Made by a program: the position numbers and the translations under genes. This document shows positions 7,419 to 14,643 of a DNA stretch of 16,887 nt, piece by piece. The notes below the pieces were generated by a model, which was given only the letters and a program-made list of their open reading frames with translations, searched no databases and was not told where the DNA came from. The first letter of the stretch is position 1; each line of letters starts with the position of its first letter. Source of the stretch: Saprospiraceae bacterium UBA3362 (GTDB taxonomy: Bacteria > Bacteroidota > Bacteroidia > Chitinophagales > Saprospiraceae); the NCBI GenBank assembly GCA_002360455.1, contig DEQQ01000091.1:1-16887 (forward strand), given 5' to 3'.

Positions 7419-8006
7419 TTATTTTCGTTTCCACGAGCTGTAAAGACCTGTAGGTCTTGGATACGATTCTGGAAGTTGGGACAATGCTTCTACTTCTTTT
7501 AGTTGAGATAAACAGTCATTGGCCAATTGTTGATAGAGTAGAGTGCCTTTGATTTTCCATTGCAACATCTCGTCAGTAACTGTTTTGATGACTTTAGCCG
7601 GATTGCCAACGACCAATGATCGATCAGGAATAATACTGCCTTCCGGAATAAAAGACATGGCACCAATAATACATTCTTTTCCTATGACCACATCATCCAT
7701 AATCACAGAGTTCATACCAATCAATGTATTACTTCCTATTTTGGCTCCATGAATAATTGCACCGTGACCCACATGGACATCTTTTTCAAGAAGAACAGAA
7801 ATTCCCGGAAACATATGAATCATGCAATGCTCTTGTACATTGCATCCATCTTCTATGATGATTTCACCAAAGTCTCCTCGAAGGGCTGCAAATGGACCTA
7901 CATAAACATTTTTTCCAATGATGACACATCCTGTTACTGCAGATTGAGGGTGGACAAAACTGGTAGGATCGACAACAGGAATAAATTGTTTGTATTGAAA
8001 CACCAT
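7419..8006 (-). CDS. PaaY/CaiE-type gamma-carbonic-anhydrase-like hexapeptide protein
   Basis: 195 residues of imperfect hexapeptide repeats (for example IIGKNVYVGPFAALRGDFG) forming a left-handed beta-helix, expected as a trimer in the cytosol. The gamma-class carbonic anhydrase zinc triad is intact: His64 (in CMIH), His81 and His86 (HGAIIH). The region RGDFG, GMNSVIMD, GAMSFIPEG and RSLVVGNPAKVI, followed by a helical tail of about 50 residues (QWKIKGTLLYQQLANDC), fits the PaaY subfamily, whose members include a thioesterase/carbonic-anhydrase-like protein of phenylacetate degradation, and its length is the same. No phenylacetate genes are nearby, so zinc-dependent hydration of CO2 or a thioesterase role are both possible. 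It starts 10 nt after the stop of the upstream lipoprotein gene. Confidence 0.88.
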   Translation of the reverse strand: MVFQYKQFIPVVDPTSFVHPQSAVTGCVIIGKNVYVGPFAALRGDFGEIIIEDGCNVQEHCMIHMFPGISVLLEKDVHVGHGAIIHGAKIGSNTLIGMNSVIMDDVVIGKECIIGAMSFIPEGSIIPDRSLVVGNPAKVIKTVTDEMLQWKIKGTLLYQQLANDCLSQLKEVEALSQLPESYPRPTGLYSSWKRK

Positions 8007-8016
8007 CTTAATTACT

Positions 8017-8538
8017 TCATCTTTCTACACAAAGTACAAGCTTAAAACTGTCCAAAAATTCGGCCTTGGACTCATCTTCCAATTCCAAAGTATTTTCACG
8101 AGCTGACTCTTTTAATGGGCCTACTTTGCCAATCAGATATTGTCCATACAGTTTGAATAATTTGGCCTCATATTGTCTATTGCCTTCGATTTCATAATCA
8201 TACAGCAATTTCAATTCTCCGTTGGCATCCTTAACTCCGGATAAAGTTCCGCTCGCACCATGCGATTCATAAGGATTCCATTCCATCGTTCCTGTTACTG
8301 TATCTCCTTTGATGTACAATACAATATAGGTTGTATCTTTTCCATCTGCCTTGAGAAAGCACTGTCTGATTTTTACATCTTCTTCCTTCAATCTGGCCTC
8401 AGCTATGTCTGCTCTCATTGGAGCTTCCGGTTGCTTTGATTTGCATGAGATGGCGGACAAGAATAATAATCCAATACCTATCAACTTAATTCCGGTAATA
8501 AAAAGTGAGATTCTTAGTAAAGAAAATGGTTGAAACAT
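8017..8538 (-). CDS. Lipoprotein of unknown function
   Basis: 173 residues. A hydrophobic leader (about residues 8-31) ends in a lipobox LSAIS-Cys32, so this should be an envelope lipoprotein. The mature part begins with a charged linker (EARLKEEDVKIRQ), followed by a beta-rich domain: DTTYIVLYIKGDTVTGTMEW, then GTLSGVKDANGELKLLYDYE and AKLFKLYGQYLIGKVG. Such repeated G-T/K-G-x turns suggest a small beta-barrel or lipocalin-like fold, but I do not recognise the family. The leader is rather long; no later ATG would keep a signal peptide, so the ATG at 8536-8538 is kept. The stop is 10 nt before the PaaY-like gene, suggesting cotranscription. The 120 nt upstream of it hold nothing recognisable beyond AT-rich sequence. 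Confidence 0.75.
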   Translation of the reverse strand: MFQPFSLLRISLFITGIKLIGIGLLFLSAISCKSKQPEAPMRADIAEARLKEEDVKIRQCFLKADGKDTTYIVLYIKGDTVTGTMEWNPYESHGASGTLSGVKDANGELKLLYDYEIEGNRQYEAKLFKLYGQYLIGKVGPLKESARENTLELEDESKAEFLDSFKLVLCVER

Positions 8539-8658
8539 TTATAATATATTTTATTTTCTACAAAAGGCATGAAATCAAACAAACCTTTTTGTAATTCAAT
8601 TGAGTTAAATCTGTCAATGTTTTCTTCTATTTGTTGCAAAAGAAAGAAAACAATCTTG

Positions 8659-10047
8659 TTATTCTTGAGCTTTCTTTTTTCTCTTAATTTTAAATAAATC
8701 AACAACTTCTTTTTCGGTCAAAAATTCAAGTTCTGTAAAATGAGAACTAACAAATTTTTTCACATCTTGATATTCTTTACTTCGTTTGTCTTTGTAGAAC
8801 GCCAATAACTTTTGAACATAATTCATGCTCATGAATTCCATTTCTTGGTTGAAGGCAGAGTTTCCAAATATATTGATGTAAGCCAGCTGCGTTTTGTATA
8901 ATTCAAAGAATGAGTTGTACTCAGGTTCTGTAAGATTATCAATAACTTGATGGAATGATCTTAAAATGGCCAATCGCAAACATTCATTGTTGATGGACAT
9001 TCCTTCGTATTGTGAATAGAAAGCATTTACAGCATCCAACACATCGTCATGTACAAATCCTTTGGCATGAATAGTTTCCATCAATCTATAATACTTGATA
9101 AGATCATCTTGTCCGGATTTGTCAAGGTATTCAAAGAATTTACGATCAGATTTTGCTCCGAAAGGAAGGGCATCTTTAGAGTATTTCTTTAGAAACTGGA
9201 AATATTGTTGATTGAAATTGGATTGGCTTTTTCGCAAATCAGCAAGAGTAGATTGTAATGTCGAGTTTTCTTTTTCGCCCAATTGAACAAAATTGGCAAT
9301 GATAAATAGCAATTCTAAATACTCATTTTCATTTTTGAAATCTTGATTTGAAATTAATGCGTTTAATTCTGACAGATAGCTGTCATGCGGAGCATTAAGT
9401 TTGATTCTATTTAAGAGAAAGGACTTCAAAGTAGCAGCTTCTACCTTGAGCTCATTTACAGAGGAAGGAAACTTGGCTGTGAAGTAGTTGCTGTGCGCAA
9501 ATTGTTTTTTGTATCGATCTATCAGCAGCTTGCGTTCCTGTAGGTCTCTAAATTTGTCCAACCTCATGGATTGTAAAAAGGCTTTTACTTTTTTGTTTTC
9601 TACTCCATCCAATAAATTGCTGATCCAAATCTCCGAAGAAATAGCAAAACCAAACTGCACCGTTTGTCCTATCCTTTGTTTGATAACATCAAAGTTAGCC
9701 GAACTGGAAATGGCGTATAGAATGTCTTTGAAGTGATCCAATGGCCTTACTGACTTTAACTCTTCATTCAATTCTGCACGCAATACACTGTATCCTAATA
9801 TTTTTGGCAAATACAAGCCTTCAAAAAATGGATTGATCAAGACTTTTTCTAACGAAAGAATTTGAAGTGGATGCTGGTCTGCAACTTCTTGATACAATTC
9901 TGCAATAAGGGGCTCATAAGTATCTTGCAATAGTTTGTACTGGTCCGCACTTTCTTCATCCAGATAAGCTGCCAATTCATCAGAACCTTGAATTAATTCG
10001 GCTACACCCTGTAGTCTTTCTTTGTAATCTTGATCAAGTGATTGCAT
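8659..10047 (-). CDS. Unrecognised 462-residue helical protein downstream of rpsP
   Basis: I do not recognise this protein. It has 462 residues, no signal peptide and no membrane segment, so it is likely cytosolic. It is rich in Leu, Lys, Glu, Phe and Ser and looks almost entirely alpha-helical, with recurrent amphipathic stretches (for example SADQYKLLQDTYEPLIAELY near 34-53 and NSFFELYKTQLAYINIFG near 371-388) and a basic tail KIKRKKKAQE. Few cysteines and no obvious catalytic or nucleotide-binding motif are visible, which fits a scaffold or helical-repeat role better than an enzyme, but this is inference. The ATG at 10045-10047 lies 22 nt after a perfect 14-bp hairpin and 137 nt after rpsP, in the position where many bacteria have rimM. 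An A-rich stretch precedes the start in place of a Shine-Dalgarno. Codon use looks like its neighbours. Confidence 0.8.
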   Translation of the reverse strand: MQSLDQDYKERLQGVAELIQGSDELAAYLDEESADQYKLLQDTYEPLIAELYQEVADQHPLQILSLEKVLINPFFEGLYLPKILGYSVLRAELNEELKSVRPLDHFKDILYAISSSANFDVIKQRIGQTVQFGFAISSEIWISNLLDGVENKKVKAFLQSMRLDKFRDLQERKLLIDRYKKQFAHSNYFTAKFPSSVNELKVEAATLKSFLLNRIKLNAPHDSYLSELNALISNQDFKNENEYLELLFIIANFVQLGEKENSTLQSTLADLRKSQSNFNQQYFQFLKKYSKDALPFGAKSDRKFFEYLDKSGQDDLIKYYRLMETIHAKGFVHDDVLDAVNAFYSQYEGMSINNECLRLAILRSFHQVIDNLTEPEYNSFFELYKTQLAYINIFGNSAFNQEMEFMSMNYVQKLLAFYKDKRSKEYQDVKKFVSSHFTELEFLTEKEVVDLFKIKRKKKAQE

Positions 10048-10069
10048 AATTTTAATTTTTTTAATGAAG

Positions 10070-10104
10070 GAGACCTAGTAAGAAATCAAATCTTACTAGG
10101 TCTC
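10070..10104 (-). terminator. Perfect 14-bp hairpin between rpsP and the 462-residue protein gene
   Basis: The arms GAGACCTAGTAAGA (10070-10083) and TCTTACTAGGTCTC (10091-10104) are exact inverted copies around a 7-nt loop. It lies about 80 nt after the rpsP stop and 22 nt before the ATG of the next gene. A strong hairpin here could end or attenuate rpsP transcription or protect the 3' end of its mRNA. No clean U-run follows on the minus strand; the T-rich run lies on the other side (10110-10117), where it would serve plus-strand transcription, yet no plus-strand gene ends there. The terminator label is therefore tentative. Confidence 0.45.
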
Positions 10105-10184
10105 TAATATTTTTTAAAAATGATTTTTATTTAATTTATAATCTTAAATATTTATGATTTATAAATAATAAAATTAGATATTAA

Positions 10185-10676
10185 TTATTCTGCAGAATTT
10201 TCTTCTGTGGTTGTATTTTCTTCGACTGGTGCAGTTTCTTCTGCTACCGGTTTAGCCTTTGGAGCTTTTTTTGTTCCAATAACAGTTTTATGGAATGCTT
10301 CCACTTCTGCTTTTCTCTTGTCTACAACGGCTTGGATGGCAGACTCTTTGTTATTAACCCAATTCTGATACATTTCGTTCGCTTTTTCTTGGGTCATTGC
10401 GCCTTTGCTTACTCCTCTTTGTAGATGCTTTCTGTAAAGAACTCCTTTGTATTTAAGGATAGCATTTACGGTGTCTGTAGGTTGCGCTCCTTTCATCAAC
10501 CAATCGAAAGCTTTGTCTCTGTCAAGGTCGATAATAGCAGGCTTTGCTTTTGGATTATAAATTCCTACTTTTTCAATAAATCTACCGTCTCTAGGTGAAC
10601 GTGCATCTGCAATAACAATGTGATAGAAAGGTGCTTTTTTGCGCCCTTTGCGCTGTAATCTGATTTTTACGGCCAT
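10185..10676 (-). CDS. rpsP: 30S ribosomal protein S16
   Basis: 163 residues. S16 binds 16S rRNA and helps assemble the 30S platform. The first 80 residues are the conserved domain: MAVKIRLQRKGRKKAPFYHI, ADARSPRDGRFIEKVGIYNP and the DRDKAFDWLMKGAQPTDTV segment. It is about twice the length of the E. coli protein (82): the remainder is a Lys/Glu-rich helix and then a Pro/Ala/Glu/Thr tail (APVEENTTTEENSAE) of the kind seen in Bacteroidota S16. A promoter matching the Bacteroidota consensus lies about 80-110 bp upstream, so the gene can be expressed independently of the TonB receptor gene before it. rimM does not follow; an unknown helical protein does. Identification is certain. Confidence 0.98.
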   Translation of the reverse strand: MAVKIRLQRKGRKKAPFYHIVIADARSPRDGRFIEKVGIYNPKAKPAIIDLDRDKAFDWLMKGAQPTDTVNAILKYKGVLYRKHLQRGVSKGAMTQEKANEMYQNWVNNKESAIQAVVDKRKAEVEAFHKTVIGTKKAPKAKPVAEETAPVEENTTTEENSAE

Positions 10677-10758
10677 TTGTTAGTTTTTTAAATATGAATT
10701 AAATTAGACCAATGTTCATTTACTCGGAAAAACCGACTTTATGGACATTTTGAGGGCG

Positions 10759-10787
10759 CAAATATAATACTATTCTTTAGAAATCAA
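10759..10787 (-). promoter_or_regulatory. rpsP promoter (-33 TTG / -7 TATATTTG)
   Basis: On the minus strand TTG (10785-10787) is followed 18 nt later by TATATTTG (10759-10766), an exact TAnnTTTG box with suitable spacing. It overlaps the last codons of the upstream TonB receptor gene and gives rpsP a leader of about 75 nt. That leader contains a weak CGG-TTTTT-CCG hairpin. Confidence 0.6.
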
Positions 10788-13293
10788 TTCTAAATTTTAA
10801 GTTAATCCGCCTTGAGCTTAAATAATTAGGTATCGCAAACTGATAGTTGTATACCGATTTTACCCATGACACAGAAGCTTCATTTTTGATTTTCAATAAG
10901 TTATAAACTTCCAAGCTCAACCAGGAAGATTGGGCAAATCTTAGCAGATGTTTTGGCTTTTGCTCCAGAAGCTCTTTGGACCATAACTTGTAAGAGAAGC
11001 CTATATCTATTCTATGATAGGGTTTATGTCTGTATTCGTTTCTGTATTCCCTGTTTTCGCCCTTGAATCCATAGGGTAGGCCGGTGGCAATGGTTGTGTT
11101 AAAGTGCATTTTAAAATTCTCATTTCTATGCAAATAATCTTGGAAAAATATTCCCAAAGAAATCAACTGGTCCGTTGGTCGGGGTACATAGTTCACAGTT
11201 TGGTATGATACCAAACTGTCAGAACTGTGCCGCTTATGTTGTATTCCTTCTATCTGCTCAAAGCTTCTCAATATAGAAAGATTAACCCATGATTCTGCTC
11301 CTTTAACAAATTCACCATTAACTCTATTGTCCCATCCAATGACAAATGCATTTATATCATTCAATCCGGAGTAACGAATACGCACATTATCCAAATCATA
11401 ACTTACACCATCCCATATTTTTTTGTAATACACTTCTGAGATCCATCTGAACACTGCGTTGCTTACTTTTTGCCATTTGAAATCCATCTTTGTTCCGGCA
11501 ACAATATGATACGATTTTTGAGATAATTGCTCAGGATGAATATTGCCATTGAGATCTCTCATCTCTCGGTAAAAAGGCATCTGACTATAGATCCCTGTAC
11601 TTAAGTAAAAAATCTGATTTCGATAAGATTGCAATGGAATGAATTCTATTCTTGTTCTCGGGCCGATGTAAAACTCATTATTGAGAGTACTGAAATGCGA
11701 TCGGAATCCCCAAGTCCATTTCAATTTTAGCTTGGAATTTAAGCTTGTTTGCATTGCATCCTGTGCCCAAAAAACCAGTTTCTGATTTTGAATTTGATTT
11801 TTACTCTTTAAAACATAATTCAGCAATACCTGTCCACTGCCATGCGGCAATGAAAATCCGGCAGAATCTATGCGCTCCCATTCATTAATCGCATCATCAA
11901 ATTGCTCATTGCGATAAGAGAGCCCTGCTTGGATAAAATGTTTCCATCGATTGCCTTGATTAAGATCAATCCCAAATCTAAAATCCTGTGTAGCAATTGC
12001 TGATTTTAAATAATTTCTTGTATATGTATGTTGCGTACCTTCTCCCCAAAGTCTAACCTCTTTTTCCGGATCATCCTGCTTGTCACCGGCTTCCACCTCT
12101 ACCAATCTATAATATCCTAAAATGTCAAACTGTTCCGCTTCAAATCCACTGTGGATGCTGCTTAACAATTTAAAATAAAAGGGATTAATTTTTCTTTGTG
12201 GATAATAACTCAAGCTGAGACCTGTCATTTGTTGGTCAAAATAATCCTTCTCCTCTCCCTCATAATAGGTGTTGAGTTTGAGTGTAAAAAAAACAGAACC
12301 TTTGCCAACAGAGGAGGACTCAGGAATAAATTTAAAAATACTTTTATTCCAGTTTCCAATCCATCCAAGCTGCAAAGAAGGAGTAATATCGTAACTCAAA
12401 TAAGATTGAATGTCAATAAAACTTGGAGAATATTCTCCTTGAACATCTAATGAATTGAGAAGGTATTGATTCGTTTTATATCTCGCTCCAATTAAATATT
12501 TAAATTTTTTTATTTGGAGATTTCGTTTTCCGGACATCGCTCCTTCTAAATGAGCAGACGCTCCAAGTGCACTTAATTGAAAACTTCCTCTATATTGCTG
12601 TGGTATTTTGTATTTAATATCCAGAACAGAAGACATTTTGTCTCCATATTTAGAATCGAATGCTCCGGACGAAAATATTAAGTCTCGAATCAAATCTGAA
12701 TTTGGGAAACTCAGTCCTTCTTGCTGACCATTGCGGATCAACTGAGGTCTAAAGATTTCAAAGTCATTTACAAAAACTAAGTTCTCATCATAGTTTCCTC
12801 CTCGTACAGAATATTGAGAGGACAATTCGCCTCCGGCGCTGGCTCTCACTCCCAAAGCAATGCTGGGCAGCACGCTCTCGATATTTCCTGAAATGGTGGG
12901 AAGCAACTGAAATTGTTCTGCTTTTTCTCGTATTCCCTGAGACTGGTCTTCCTTGCTTTCTTTTATGATTACCTCTTCTTCAATTTTTGCTTTCAATTCA
13001 ATTTCAATCAGTGATTTAGACAACAACTCCTCTAAAGTAAATTTAATTTGCTTTTTTTCATAACCCAATCTCTGAAAGCTAAAACTGTTCCATTTTTGCG
13101 GAATAAAACTCAGAGTACACTCTCCTTTTGAGTTGGTTTCGCAATAGTGTTTGCTTTCAGGAATGTAGATTGTTGCAAGTTCAATTCCGAATTTTGTTTC
13201 AGAGTCAATAAGTTTGAATTGCAGATCAATGGGATTTTGAGCAGCAAGATGAAAGCTACATAAAATAAAAAAAAACAGTACTCTATTTGACAA
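10777..13293 (-). CDS. TonB-dependent outer membrane receptor with N-terminal carboxypeptidase-regulatory-like domain
   Basis: 838 residues. A signal peptide (about 1-19, LFFFILCSFHLAAQ) is followed by a carboxypeptidase-regulatory-like beta-sandwich (about 22-105, with the GYEKKQIKF strand typical of it), a plug domain (about 120-230, including QYSVRGGNYDENLVFVNDFE) and a long 22-strand-type barrel ending in an aromatic residue (INLKFRIDF). Such receptors take up a ligand across the outer membrane using TonB energy. No SusD partner follows, so it is not a standard SusC/SusD pair, and the ligand cannot be told. The start appears to be TTG at 13291-13293: it gives an intact signal peptide, no ATG lies between it and the upstream in-frame stop, and the next ATG is far inside the plug. 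It begins 38 nt after rpe, suggesting read-through from there. Confidence 0.9.
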   Translation of the reverse strand: MSNRVLFFFILCSFHLAAQNPIDLQFKLIDSETKFGIELATIYIPESKHYCETNSKGECTLSFIPQKWNSFSFQRLGYEKKQIKFTLEELLSKSLIEIELKAKIEEEVIIKESKEDQSQGIREKAEQFQLLPTISGNIESVLPSIALGVRASAGGELSSQYSVRGGNYDENLVFVNDFEIFRPQLIRNGQQEGLSFPNSDLIRDLIFSSGAFDSKYGDKMSSVLDIKYKIPQQYRGSFQLSALGASAHLEGAMSGKRNLQIKKFKYLIGARYKTNQYLLNSLDVQGEYSPSFIDIQSYLSYDITPSLQLGWIGNWNKSIFKFIPESSSVGKGSVFFTLKLNTYYEGEEKDYFDQQMTGLSLSYYPQRKINPFYFKLLSSIHSGFEAEQFDILGYYRLVEVEAGDKQDDPEKEVRLWGEGTQHTYTRNYLKSAIATQDFRFGIDLNQGNRWKHFIQAGLSYRNEQFDDAINEWERIDSAGFSLPHGSGQVLLNYVLKSKNQIQNQKLVFWAQDAMQTSLNSKLKLKWTWGFRSHFSTLNNEFYIGPRTRIEFIPLQSYRNQIFYLSTGIYSQMPFYREMRDLNGNIHPEQLSQKSYHIVAGTKMDFKWQKVSNAVFRWISEVYYKKIWDGVSYDLDNVRIRYSGLNDINAFVIGWDNRVNGEFVKGAESWVNLSILRSFEQIEGIQHKRHSSDSLVSYQTVNYVPRPTDQLISLGIFFQDYLHRNENFKMHFNTTIATGLPYGFKGENREYRNEYRHKPYHRIDIGFSYKLWSKELLEQKPKHLLRFAQSSWLSLEVYNLLKIKNEASVSWVKSVYNYQFAIPNYLSSRRINLKFRIDF

Positions 13294-13331
13294 TGGATAA
13301 ATAAAATTAGTAGTGAATTAAACGCAAAACA

Positions 13332-14003
13332 TTACACAAAAGTATTGACACTGACTTGTTTCATTTTTGCAATTTCTGCCATTGGGTCTTTGGAGGAAAA
13401 AACAGAATTTCCTGCAACCAAAATATCGGCCCCTGTACTAAGCAATACTTCAATATTTTGCAAACCTACTCCTCCATCTACTTCTATCAACACATTGCAG
13501 TTTCGGCTTATAATTTCTGATTTTAGGACTTTTATTTTTTCTAATGTTCTGTAAATAAATTTTTGCCCTCCAAAACCCGGATTGACAGACATCATGCACA
13601 CAAAGTCTATGTCTTCAAGAATATCAAATAACAATCTGACATCAGTATGGGGATTGATGGCTACTCCGGCTTTGCATCCAAGTTGTTTTATTTCTTGAAT
13701 TGTTCTGTGCAAATGCGGACAAGCTTCAATGTGAACAGAAATGGCTCCGGCTCCGGCTTGGTGAAACGCACTGAGATATTTTTCCGGCTCAACAATCATA
13801 AGGTGCACATCCAATAGTTTTTTTGCAACTTTGGATATTGCTTGTACAACTGGAAGGCCAAAAGAGATATTAGGAACAAACCTTCCATCCATGATATCCA
13901 GATGAATCCAATCTGCTTGCGATTCATTAATCATTTTTATTTCTGTTTCCAAAGCTAGGAAATTGCTGGCTAAAACAGAAGGGGCAATAAGATGTGAATT
14001 CAT
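13332..14003 (-). CDS. rpe: Ribulose-phosphate 3-epimerase
   Basis: 223 residues, the usual length. Rpe interconverts D-ribulose 5-phosphate and D-xylulose 5-phosphate in the non-oxidative pentose phosphate pathway, in the cytosol. It is a (beta/alpha)8 barrel with a divalent metal. The diagnostic segments are IAPSVLASNF at the start, WIHLDIMDGRFVPNISFG (metal-binding His and catalytic Asp), LLDVHLMI, MSVNPGFGGQKF, the second catalytic Asp in VDGGV, and VAGNSVF (phosphate binding). All key residues are present. The start is 19 nt after the stop of the LON-domain gene, so it is probably part of a pepT-LON-rpe transcript. Certain. Confidence 0.98.
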   Translation of the reverse strand: MNSHLIAPSVLASNFLALETEIKMINESQADWIHLDIMDGRFVPNISFGLPVVQAISKVAKKLLDVHLMIVEPEKYLSAFHQAGAGAISVHIEACPHLHRTIQEIKQLGCKAGVAINPHTDVRLLFDILEDIDFVCMMSVNPGFGGQKFIYRTLEKIKVLKSEIISRNCNVLIEVDGGVGLQNIEVLLSTGADILVAGNSVFSSKDPMAEIAKMKQVSVNTFV

Positions 14004-14022
14004 GTTTGTTTTACATATTAGA

Positions 14023-14640
14023 TTAATTAAAAAATCGAAACTCGCCGTTCATATTCAGTCTTTGGATCCAATCTTGTCTCTGCTTCGTTTGCTGTATAAG
14101 ATGGTGAATTTGGTCTATGAGCTTTTCTATTCTCTTGCTTTCTTCATCAATACAAAATAACGCATATTCTTCTTCAAGATTAAATCCCACATAATGAGCT
14201 ATTTTATAGGATACAAATTGATCCCAGACTACAGCGTGATAAGGTTGAACTGAATTGAGACTGCATAATTCCTGAAAAGCCGTTTTAAGTTCTTGGTATT
14301 GTGAAGCATTATCAGATTCAGAAAATTCTTCATTCAATTCTATTTCAACTCCGGAGTAAAGTTTTTTGGGAAATTCCAAATAGAATTTTTTTAATTGACA
14401 ACATTGACTGCAAGTTGCAATGATATCCATTCTTCCATCTTCATATTTTTTTCTAATCTCTGTAAGAATCATAAGAGATCCTCTGTCTTGAACTTGATTA
14501 TGGATGAAAGGTAAGATGACAAATGGAATATTTTTTTTATCACAATCCGCTATCATTTGTTTATATCTTTCTTCATAGATATGCAGCCTGATTTCTTCAG
14601 ACGGAAAAACAACAACGGGTAATGGAAAAACAGGAAGCAT
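14023..14640 (-). CDS. LON substrate-binding-domain protein (stand-alone)
   Basis: 205 residues that match only the N-terminal substrate-binding domain of Lon protease, without ATPase or protease parts. The opening LPVFPLPVVVFPSEEIRLHI followed by YEERYKQMI is the family hallmark (PLPxxxxP, then L-x-I-x-E-x-R-Y). About 110 residues of beta-rich domain are followed by a helical C-terminal bundle (EEESKRIEKLIDQIHHLIQQ). Stand-alone LON-domain proteins are widespread and thought to bind protein substrates, but have no settled role. Two cysteine-bearing stretches (ATCSQCCQL) occur mid-domain, too few to argue for a metal site. It begins 3 nt after the pepT stop, so translation is probably coupled. 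Confidence 0.9.
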   Translation of the reverse strand: MLPVFPLPVVVFPSEEIRLHIYEERYKQMIADCDKKNIPFVILPFIHNQVQDRGSLMILTEIRKKYEDGRMDIIATCSQCCQLKKFYLEFPKKLYSGVEIELNEEFSESDNASQYQELKTAFQELCSLNSVQPYHAVVWDQFVSYKIAHYVGFNLEEEYALFCIDEESKRIEKLIDQIHHLIQQTKQRQDWIQRLNMNGEFRFFN

Positions 14641-14643
14641 AGA

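Noticed and set aside
8514..8705. 63-residue minus-strand reading frame between the 462-residue protein and the lipoprotein
   Set aside because: It overlaps both neighbours in another frame, is low-complexity Lys/Asn/Phe-rich and has no family features.
12196..12450. 84-residue plus-strand reading frame inside the TonB receptor gene
   Set aside because: It is a shadow of the barrel-coding region; the minus-strand frame is continuous and clearly homologous to receptors. The same applies to the other plus-strand frames inside folD/GWxTD, rpe, pepT and DUF4159 genes.
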